A DNA stretch of 64,000 nt from Breznakibacter sp047600785 (GTDB lineage: Bacteria > Bacteroidota > Bacteroidia > Bacteroidales > Marinilabiliaceae). The position numbers were made by a program, and so were the translations under genes. The stretch lies in NCBI GenBank assembly GCA_047600785.1, contig JASGKH010000002.1, forward strand, positions 2,852,001 to 2,916,000. The letters are read 5' to 3'. This document shows, piece after piece, positions 16,368 to 24,091 of this stretch. The notes beneath the pieces were generated by a model that did no database searches, had not been told where the DNA came from, and worked only from the letters and a program-made list of their open reading frames with translations. Positions within the stretch are counted from its first letter, which is position 1, and each line of letters begins with the position of its first letter.

Positions 16368-18851
16368 ATGGAAAAAATCAAGCTCTCACTGACGGACATC
16401 ACCATCACTGACCAAGACGACCACTCATCCAATCCAATCCCCCTTGTGGCGAACGACAACGACGTATCCAACAACGATCTGGAAATTCCGGAAATCCTTC
16501 CGATCCTTCCGTTGCGCAATACGGTCTTGTTCCCGGGCATCATTATCCCTATTACCCTGGGCCGCTATAAGTCAAAAAAACTTATCCAGGACGTTCTTGA
16601 AAGCAAAGGTTTTTTCGGCACGGTCGCACAAATCGATCCCCAAACGGAGGATCCCTCCCTTGCCCAACTCCATGCAACAGGCACGGTGGCCAAAGTGATA
16701 AAAGTGCTTGAGATGCCCGACAATACCACATCGGTCATTATCCAGGGCAAACGCCGGTTCAGCATCAACGAGCTTGTGACCAATACGCCCTACCTGTACG
16801 CAAAAGTCAGTCCGCTGGTGGACATCCACCCCGCACAGGAACAGCAACGGGAGTTTGATGCTCTGGTAAGCTCGCTGAAAGACCTGTCGTTGCGCATTGT
16901 AAAACTATCGCACCATTTGCCCCCTGAAGCTGCATTTGCCATTAAGAACATCGAGAATCCGACCTTTCTCATCAATTTCATTTGTGCCAATACCGATACC
17001 AACACGACCGAGAAACAAAAATTTCTGGGTTGCGACGATCTTCAGGCCCGTGGCATGCTTTTGCTGGAAGTGCTGGTAAAGGATTTGCAACTACTGGAAC
17101 TCAAAAACGATATACAGGCCAAAGTAAAAACCGATCTGGACCAACAGCAACGCGAGTATTTCCTTAACCAACAGCTAAAGACCATCCAAAACGAATTGGG
17201 AGGCAACCCCGTTGACGTGGAAATCGAGAACCTCAAAAAAAAGGCAACTATTAAGAAATGGACAAAAGATGTAGCCGACACATTCGAGAAAGAAACGGAA
17301 AAATTAAAGCGGTTAAACCCCGTTAGCCCTGAATATTCGGTACAATACAACTATCTCCAAACGTTACTCGATTTGCCATGGAACGAATGCACCACCGATA
17401 ATTTTGACCTTTCGCATGCCGAAAAGGTTTTGGACCGTGACCATTTTGGTCTTGAAAAAGTAAAAGAACGTATCCTTGAACATTTGGCCGTACTAAAACT
17501 GAAAGGCGACCTCAAATCGCCCATCATCTGTTTGGCGGGACCTCCGGGGGTGGGGAAAACATCATTGGGCAAATCGGTGGCCGAAGCATTGGGCCGCAAG
17601 TACGTGCGCATGTCGCTTGGCGGATTGCACGACGAGGCTGAGATCCGCGGCCATCGCAAGACATATATTGGGGCAATGCCCGGCCGTATCATCCAGAACA
17701 TTAAAAAAGCGGGGTCGTCAAACCCAGTATTTATCCTTGACGAAATTGACAAGATCAGTGCCAGCTTTCACGGTGATCCGTCAAGCGCACTCCTCGAGGT
17801 GCTCGACCCGGAACAAAACACCAACTTCCACGATAATTTTCTGGACGTTGACTTCGATCTTTCGAAAGTCATGTTCATTGCTACGGCCAACTCATTGGCC
17901 ACGATCTCCCCTCCGTTGCTTGACCGGATGGAGGTCATCGATGTCTCGGGTTACATTTTGGAAGAAAAAGTTGAGATTGCCACCCGCCACATCATTCCCA
18001 AAGCGGCAGAAAACCATGGTATAAAAAAACAGCAAATCAGCCTCCCCGCCGAAACAATATCATACATCGTTGAGCATTATACCCATGAATCGGGCGTGCG
18101 CGAACTCGACAAAACGTTGTCCCGGCTTTTTCGCAAAGTGGCCCTTAAGATTGCGTCGAAAAAGAAATTCCCCAAAAGCGTAGGGATTGCCCAACTGAAC
18201 GAATATCTGGGCGTTGAACGTTTCAGCAAGGATAGATGGATGGACAACCACCATGCCGGTGTGGTGACCGGTTTAGCATGGACCGCTGCGGGCGGCGAGA
18301 TCCTATTTGTCGAAAGCAGTCTCAGCAAGGGCAATGGGAAGCTCACCCTCACCGGCAATTTGGGCGATGTAATGAAAGAATCGGCCATTTTGGCATTGGA
18401 ATATCTAAAGGCACACGCCGGTTTGATAGATCTTTCACCCGAGGTATTTGATGCATGGAACATACATATTCACGTACCGCAAGGAGCAATTCCCAAGGAT
18501 GGCCCCTCGGCGGGCATCACATTGGTTACCTCACTTGCATCGGTCTTTTCGCAAAAGAAGGTGGCTAAAGAAACGGCCATGACCGGCGAAATCACACTCC
18601 GAGGTAAAGTGTTGCCTGTTGGCGGCATAAAAGAGAAAATCTTGGCGGCAAAAAGAGCCGGGATCAAACGGATTATTCTCTCGGGGGAAAACAAAAAAGA
18701 CGTATCGGAAATCAACCCGGCCTATCTTGAAGGGTTGGAGTTCAAATATGTCGATGAGATACGTGAGGTGCTAAGCCTGGCCATTACCAACGAAAAAGTA
18801 GAGAATCCCGTTGCTGTGGATGCAAAAGGCAAAGAGGTTTCTGAAAAATAG
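16368..18851 (+). CDS. lon: ATP-dependent protease Lon
   Basis: The 827-residue protein is a complete LonA-type AAA+ protease that degrades damaged and regulatory proteins in the cytoplasm. An acidic N-terminal extension of about 45 residues precedes the substrate-binding domain (LPILPLRNTVLFPG at about 48). Walker A is GPPGVGKTS (about 390) and Walker B is VFILDEIDKI. The protease domain carries the catalytic Ser in PKDGPSAGIT (about 713) and the Lys in GGIKEKILAAKRAGI (about 754). It stands alone between the L31 gene and a convergent gene. I see no heat-shock promoter that I could name. Confidence 0.98.
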   Translation: MEKIKLSLTDITITDQDDHSSNPIPLVANDNDVSNNDLEIPEILPILPLRNTVLFPGIIIPITLGRYKSKKLIQDVLESKGFFGTVAQIDPQTEDPSLAQLHATGTVAKVIKVLEMPDNTTSVIIQGKRRFSINELVTNTPYLYAKVSPLVDIHPAQEQQREFDALVSSLKDLSLRIVKLSHHLPPEAAFAIKNIENPTFLINFICANTDTNTTEKQKFLGCDDLQARGMLLLEVLVKDLQLLELKNDIQAKVKTDLDQQQREYFLNQQLKTIQNELGGNPVDVEIENLKKKATIKKWTKDVADTFEKETEKLKRLNPVSPEYSVQYNYLQTLLDLPWNECTTDNFDLSHAEKVLDRDHFGLEKVKERILEHLAVLKLKGDLKSPIICLAGPPGVGKTSLGKSVAEALGRKYVRMSLGGLHDEAEIRGHRKTYIGAMPGRIIQNIKKAGSSNPVFILDEIDKISASFHGDPSSALLEVLDPEQNTNFHDNFLDVDFDLSKVMFIATANSLATISPPLLDRMEVIDVSGYILEEKVEIATRHIIPKAAENHGIKKQQISLPAETISYIVEHYTHESGVRELDKTLSRLFRKVALKIASKKKFPKSVGIAQLNEYLGVERFSKDRWMDNHHAGVVTGLAWTAAGGEILFVESSLSKGNGKLTLTGNLGDVMKESAILALEYLKAHAGLIDLSPEVFDAWNIHIHVPQGAIPKDGPSAGITLVTSLASVFSQKKVAKETAMTGEITLRGKVLPVGGIKEKILAAKRAGIKRIILSGENKKDVSEINPAYLEGLEFKYVDEIREVLSLAITNEKVENPVAVDAKGKEVSEK

Positions 18852-18980
18852 CCCGAACCGTCCATACAAAATACGCAACTATAAAAATCCGATGACCAAC
18901 ACATAATCTTCTGAATCTTGGCGGGAAGTTGTTCCTTTTCAGACAATCCCCGACCTTCCCGTGCTCAACCACAACAGACA

Positions 18981-20423
18981 TTATCTGCCGCTGTTGCCAC
19001 AATATCTCGATATGTATCTGACGGCTTTAAAATGCCCTAAGTTGGCCGCTGTTTGCCAATCTTTACAGGCTTTATCCTTCATCCCCAAATTATATTCGGC
19101 CACACCCCGGTTAAACAGCGCGTACATATCGGTTTTGTCCCTCTCCAACGCTTTGTCAAAATCCGCAATGGCCGCCAAATAGTTTTGCCCTTCTATCAGC
19201 GTCGTCCCCCGGATAGTAAATATGCCCGGCAAATTCGGATCGAGCCGGATGGCATTATCCAGATCTTTGGTCGCCGACCGTTTGTCCTCAAAATGTTGTA
19301 GCACAAACCTTGCTTTTTCGTAGTAACCGGCCCCATAAGTCGTGTCCGACAATGTTGCATTCAAAAAATCGGCATAAGCCCCTTCCAGATTCTTCTTCAG
19401 CGAATACAAAAGCCTCCCGTGCTCTACCAATGCATAAGCAAAATTGGGCTTCTTCTCTAAACAGATCGAATAATTAAGAAGCGCCTCTTCTTTCTTATTC
19501 TCGGCAAAGCAATATTGAGCCTCAAAATAGTACGGCAAAAAACCTTGTGGATACAATTTTTTCGATTGCACCAAGTCCTCGCGACTACCGTATGTGTTTT
19601 TGTACATGTACCGGGCATAACTCCTTAACGTATAAACGTTGGCATAAGTAGGATTAATGCGAATGTATCCGGACAATGACCGAGCAGACAGTTCATACTC
19701 TCCAACAAGCATCCGTTGGATGCCGTCGTTCAAATCGGGGCTAAACAACGATCGCCGGACATTGGACTTTAATTGGTCGTAGTCCATCCCAATATTAATC
19801 CAATTGGTATCGTTCACCAGCTTACTATCCAGAACCAATGCAGGCTTTGCTGTCTCCAACGCACAAAGAATGCCGGCCATTTCACCCCGGCTGTTAACGA
19901 CCGGTGCCCCTATCGACTTGGACGTAGCCTTCACCGAAATCGTTCCTAAACGATTGAAAAAAACAAAGTTTTTCAGTGAAACGATCCTCCCAAATTCCAC
20001 CCCATCTTCCACATCTCTTTCGTGGCCAAAAACCACCACCTCCTGCCCTTCCCCAAAAATCGTTTTGCTTGGGAGCAGGTATGGTAAATCACGTGTTCGG
20101 CCAATATTTAGTTTGACCAACGCCAAATTGGCCAAAGGGTGTACCTGAAGAACCGAAAGAACCCCGAATTTTCGATTGCTGCGGGTCTCGATCAGAATTG
20201 AATCTCCCGAGAAAAGAGTCGATGCCGAAACCAGTGCAATGCCATCGGAACTAACCACGCAACCTGAACCTTCGTTTATCGTCGCCCCGCTTGCCGACAT
20301 GCATTTAACGGATAACACCGCCCGTTCCGCTTGATTGATTATGTCGACCAGGCGCTGGCCTTTGGTCAGCGTAGGCGAAACAAAACAGATAAGAACAAGG
20401 AATACTCTGTAAAAATGGATCAT
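18981..20423 (-). CDS. Exported trypsin-fold pseudoprotease with TPR repeats
   Basis: From the ATG at 20423 the protein is 480 residues with a signal peptide (MIHFYRVFLVLICFVSPTLTKG). Residues about 25-220 follow the HtrA/trypsin fold: GSGCVVSSDGIALVSA stands for the usual GSG...NAH block, NLALVKL for DLALLK, and SKSIGAPVV for GNSGSPV. The His, Asp and Ser of the triad therefore all appear replaced, so proteolysis is unlikely. Residues about 250-480 form several TPR repeats (for example YLAAIADFDKALERD and ALFNRGVAEYNLGMKDKACKDW). It probably acts as a periplasmic binding or scaffold protein. It faces lon convergently; no operon partner is evident. Confidence 0.75.
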   Translation of the reverse strand: MIHFYRVFLVLICFVSPTLTKGQRLVDIINQAERAVLSVKCMSASGATINEGSGCVVSSDGIALVSASTLFSGDSILIETRSNRKFGVLSVLQVHPLANLALVKLNIGRTRDLPYLLPSKTIFGEGQEVVVFGHERDVEDGVEFGRIVSLKNFVFFNRLGTISVKATSKSIGAPVVNSRGEMAGILCALETAKPALVLDSKLVNDTNWINIGMDYDQLKSNVRRSLFSPDLNDGIQRMLVGEYELSARSLSGYIRINPTYANVYTLRSYARYMYKNTYGSREDLVQSKKLYPQGFLPYYFEAQYCFAENKKEEALLNYSICLEKKPNFAYALVEHGRLLYSLKKNLEGAYADFLNATLSDTTYGAGYYEKARFVLQHFEDKRSATKDLDNAIRLDPNLPGIFTIRGTTLIEGQNYLAAIADFDKALERDKTDMYALFNRGVAEYNLGMKDKACKDWQTAANLGHFKAVRYISRYCGNSGR

Positions 20424-20611
20424 AGGCGGCTTAAAGAACCATAAATATAAAAAAGAACCACCCTCGAACCAATAACAAAAAGACGAAGCCAAGCACGGCA
20501 GTGACCAACGCCGTCTTAACAGCGTCTAAATAATCCCCGCCCGTTTTTAATTACCCCATAAAACCATGATCGGCCGGAAAGAAGATATCAAAACCCAGAA
20601 ATAAAGATAAG

Positions 20612-21637
20612 TCATTCGCTGATCTCGCCACGGAGGGCCTTGTTCAGGTTATTTTTTATTTCGTCCGTATTTTGACTGTTACCCAACAGGAACATCAATT
20701 TTGTGATCGCAGCCTCGGTGGTGATATCCCTTCCGCTCATTACACCCATTTCGTGCAGATGGATACCTGTTTCGTAACGAAGCATCTCCACGCTACCCGC
20801 AATGCATTGTGTCACATTCAATATAATGATCTCTCGCCTCAAGGCATCTCCGATCTCGTTCAAAAACCACGGTGCAGTAGGTGCATTTCCCGATCCGAAG
20901 GTTTCCAGCACCAATGCTTTCAATCCGGAAGTATTCAGTACCGCGTGGACAAATTGCCTGCTAATGCCGGGATAAATCTTTAACAGTCCCACTCCTGTGT
21001 CCATTTTGGTAGCTACATTTAACTTTCCGTTCACATCTCCATATCGTATATAAGGGTAATTGTAACGGATGGACAAGCCACTTTCGGCCAATGCGGGATA
21101 ATTATCAGAACGGAATGCCCTAAAATTTTCGGCGTTGTATTTCGTTGTCCGGTTGCCCCGGTAAAGTTTATCCTGAAAAAAGATACACACTTCGGGCACC
21201 AATGCATGGTTATTCTTTTTAGCGGCAGCAATCTCAAGCGCCGTCACAAGGTTTTCCTTGCCATCGGTGCGGATGGTCCCCATGGGTAGTTGGCTTCCTG
21301 TAAAAACAACCGGTTTGTGCAGATTTCCCAACATAAAACTGAGGGCACTTGCAGAAAAAGCCATGGTATCAGTTCCATGCAAAATTACAAAGCCGTCGTA
21401 CTCATCGTAACTTTTCTCGATTAAAAGTGCCATACGTCCCCAGATTGCAGGTTCCATATCCGACGAATCGACAAGCGGATGGAATGTGGTAACCGACACC
21501 TGAAAATCAAAAGCTTTCAGTTCGGGAACCTTTTCAACGATCCGTTCAAAATCGAACGGTACCAACGAACTGGTCTCGGGATCCTTAACCATTCCGATGG
21601 TCCCTCCTGTATAGATAATCAATATTTTTGCCGGCAT
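20612..21637 (-). CDS. ansA: Type I L-asparaginase
   Basis: The 341-residue enzyme hydrolyses asparagine to aspartate and ammonia in the cytoplasm; there is no signal peptide. The first catalytic Thr lies in IYTGGTIGMV (about residue 12) and the second in LHGTDTMAFSA (about 90), and FTGSQLPMG is conserved. The length matches bacterial type I enzymes. It begins 3 bases after the tatD stop codon, so the two are co-transcribed. It adds to the nitrogen-related genes in the window. Confidence 0.94.
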   Translation of the reverse strand: MPAKILIIYTGGTIGMVKDPETSSLVPFDFERIVEKVPELKAFDFQVSVTTFHPLVDSSDMEPAIWGRMALLIEKSYDEYDGFVILHGTDTMAFSASALSFMLGNLHKPVVFTGSQLPMGTIRTDGKENLVTALEIAAAKKNNHALVPEVCIFFQDKLYRGNRTTKYNAENFRAFRSDNYPALAESGLSIRYNYPYIRYGDVNGKLNVATKMDTGVGLLKIYPGISRQFVHAVLNTSGLKALVLETFGSGNAPTAPWFLNEIGDALRREIIILNVTQCIAGSVEMLRYETGIHLHEMGVMSGRDITTEAAITKLMFLLGNSQNTDEIKNNLNKALRGEISE

Positions 21638-21640
21638 GAC

Positions 21641-22405
21641 TTACACGTTAAAAATCGCTTTGGTATTTTGCCCCAGTACCCGGACCATCTCATCGAACGG
21701 CATATCATAAACTTGCGCCAACTTTTGCACAACCAGTTTTACGTAACCAGGCTCGTTACGCGTGCCCCGGTGCGGATGGGGCGCTAAATAAGGCGCATCG
21801 GTTTCGGCCAGTACCAATGAACTGTCGGCGTGCAACAGGACCTCTGGCAATATATTCTTTTTAAACGTCACGATCCCGTTGATCCCTATTTTAAACGTTT
21901 TGTATTCGGCAATCCGTTTTAGCTCATCCACACCACCGCCAAAGCTATGGAACACCCCTCTCAACCTGGAATCGTGGACCAAATCGACAACCCCGAATAC
22001 TTCGGGAAACGCTTCACGGCAATGGATGACCACTGGGAGTGACAATTTTTGTGCCCATTGCAATTGCACCCGAAAGGCTTCCATTTGCCTGTCTTTAAAA
22101 GTCTTGTCCCAGTACAGATCGATCCCTATTTCTCCCACGCCGTAATACGGCCTTGAAAACAAATGAGATTCGATTATCTTCAGCTCCTGTTCCATATCTT
22201 CTTTCACCGATGTGGGATGAAGTCCCATCATTGACCTGCAATTAGGGAAATCCTTTTCCACCTGGTGCATCGCATCGATCGACCGACTATCGATATTGGG
22301 CATTAGAACCAACGATACGCCGTTGGCTTTGGCACGTTCCATCATTTGTGCCCTGTCGGCATCAAATTCGGCAGCGTAAATGTGCGAATGGGTATCGACA
22401 AGCAT
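21641..22405 (-). CDS. TatD family metal-dependent hydrolase
   Basis: From the ATG at 22405 (MLVDTHSHIYAAEFD) the product is 254 residues, normal for TatD deoxyribonucleases. Metal ligands are visible in DTHSH at the start, GEIGID (about 93), the His in VIHCREAF, HSFGG, and the Asp in LAETDAPYLAPHPHRG near the end. It should be a divalent-metal 3'-5' exonuclease involved in DNA repair or RNA turnover. Longer in-frame starts add an unlikely 43-residue leader. Operon: tatD then ansA. Confidence 0.92.
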   Translation of the reverse strand: MLVDTHSHIYAAEFDADRAQMMERAKANGVSLVLMPNIDSRSIDAMHQVEKDFPNCRSMMGLHPTSVKEDMEQELKIIESHLFSRPYYGVGEIGIDLYWDKTFKDRQMEAFRVQLQWAQKLSLPVVIHCREAFPEVFGVVDLVHDSRLRGVFHSFGGGVDELKRIAEYKTFKIGINGIVTFKKNILPEVLLHADSSLVLAETDAPYLAPHPHRGTRNEPGYVKLVVQKLAQVYDMPFDEMVRVLGQNTKAIFNV

Positions 22406-22512
22406 TTTTTGTGGCAAAAATATCGAATAAACCCAAATTAACCCGGATACACATCGGGAAATCCTAATCGTCCGCAAAGATGACATGTCCGGGAATTTGT
22501 GCCAGATGGAAA

Positions 22513-22545
22513 ACAAAACACAGCCTGGTGTCAAAGACCCGGCTG
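22513..22545 (-). terminator. Terminator of gdhA
   Basis: On the minus strand CAGCCGGGT and ACCAGGCTG pair with one mismatch, with GTGTTTTG after the stem, downstream of the gdhA stop. Confidence 0.6.
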
Positions 22546-22579
22546 CGTTTACATAACCAAATAATCCAATGCAACGTGG

Positions 22580-23917
22580 CTACACGACTCCTTGTGCCAG
22601 CATGGCATCGGCCACTTTCACAAAGCCCCCGATATTGGCGCCACGGATGTAGTTTACCTTACCTCCGGATTCGGCCCCATAACGCAAACAAGTTTGGTGG
22701 ATGTTGACCATGATCTGGTTCAAACGGTCATCAACCTCCTGACTTGTCCAGGTCATGCGTAAACTGTTTTGGGACATCTCAAGGCCCGACGTGGCCACAC
22801 CTCCTGCGTTGACTGCCTTACCTGGCGCAAACATGATCTTTTCAGATGCAAGGAAAGCGGCTTCGGCAGTACATCCCATGTTAGACGCTTCGGCAATGAG
22901 CTTGCAACCGTTGGCAATGAGTATTTTAACGTCGTTCTCGTCAAGCTCGTTTTGAATGGCGCACGGAATGGCAATATCAACCTTACACTCCCAGGGTTTT
23001 TTACTTGCATGGAAAGACGCACCAAAACGCTCGGCATAAGGCTGCACAATATCCTGGTTCGATGCACGCAGCTCCAACATATAATCGATCTTTTCGGCGT
23101 TCAGGCCTTTTTCATCGTACACATACCCATCGGGACCTGAGATGGTCACTACTTTAGCTCCCAGCTCGACCGCTTTAAGGGCTGCGCCCCATGCCACATT
23201 GCCGAATCCCGATAAAGCCACGGTTTTGCCTTTGATGGTATCGCCCCTGGTGGCCAGCATTTCACGCACAAAATAAATGGCCCCGAAACCAGTTGCTTCG
23301 GGACGGATCAGGCTTCCGCCATAATCAAGGCCTTTACCGGTAAGTACGCCGGTAAATTCGTTGCGAAGCTTTTTGTACATCCCGAACAGGTAGCCTATTT
23401 CACGTCCTCCCACCCCAATGTCCCCTGCCGGGACGTCGGTATTAGGGCCAATGTGGCGGAACAATTCGGCCATAAAGGCCTGGCAAAAACGCATGATCTC
23501 GTTGTCGGACTTTCCTTTGGGGCTAAAATCGGAACCGCCCTTGCCCCCACCCATGGGCAGCGAGGTTAAGCTATTTTTGAATGTTTGTTCAAATCCCAAA
23601 AATTTCAAGCTGCTGAGCGACACGCTTGGGTGAAAGCGTAAGCCTCCTTTGTACGGTCCAATGGCCGAGTTAAATTCCACCCGGTAGCCACGGTTCACCT
23701 GTACCTCGCCACGGTCATCGACCCAGGGCACACGAAAAATGATGGTCCTTTCGGGCTCGGTTATCCGTTCCAAAATACGGACCTTCTGGTATTGCGGGTT
23801 GTCGATGTAAAAACCCCAAACTGTTTCGACCACTTCCTGAACTGCTTGAAGGAACTCGGCCTCTCCCGGGTTCTTCTTCCGCACCGATTCCATAAACTCG
23901 ACCATGCGACTGTCCAT
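22580..23917 (-). CDS. gdhA: NADP-type glutamate dehydrogenase
   Basis: The 445-residue hexameric enzyme interconverts 2-oxoglutarate plus ammonium and glutamate. The substrate-binding and catalytic region is clear: RVEFNSAIGPYKGGLRF, then PMGGGKGGSDFSPKGKSD containing the catalytic lysine, and DVPAGDIGVGGREIGYL. The nucleotide-binding domain has ALSGFGNVAWG. Length and sequence fit the small hexameric NADP-linked class. It is monocistronic with its own terminator. Together with gltBD it gives the cell both routes of ammonium assimilation. Confidence 0.96.
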   Translation of the reverse strand: MDSRMVEFMESVRKKNPGEAEFLQAVQEVVETVWGFYIDNPQYQKVRILERITEPERTIIFRVPWVDDRGEVQVNRGYRVEFNSAIGPYKGGLRFHPSVSLSSLKFLGFEQTFKNSLTSLPMGGGKGGSDFSPKGKSDNEIMRFCQAFMAELFRHIGPNTDVPAGDIGVGGREIGYLFGMYKKLRNEFTGVLTGKGLDYGGSLIRPEATGFGAIYFVREMLATRGDTIKGKTVALSGFGNVAWGAALKAVELGAKVVTISGPDGYVYDEKGLNAEKIDYMLELRASNQDIVQPYAERFGASFHASKKPWECKVDIAIPCAIQNELDENDVKILIANGCKLIAEASNMGCTAEAAFLASEKIMFAPGKAVNAGGVATSGLEMSQNSLRMTWTSQEVDDRLNQIMVNIHQTCLRYGAESGGKVNYIRGANIGGFVKVADAMLAQGVV

Positions 23918-24091
23918 AACTGCTTGTGTTTTTTATGTTTTTGTTCGTATAATTTAGGCAAAAGACCAACGGCGCACAACCGTTTACTTTGAAACTAAAT
24001 TAACGATAGCCTCATTTAAAAATGATGATTTACAACATGGTTTAACTCCGTCGAAACACAGAAAAAACAACGGTTACGGACATCAACGCAT

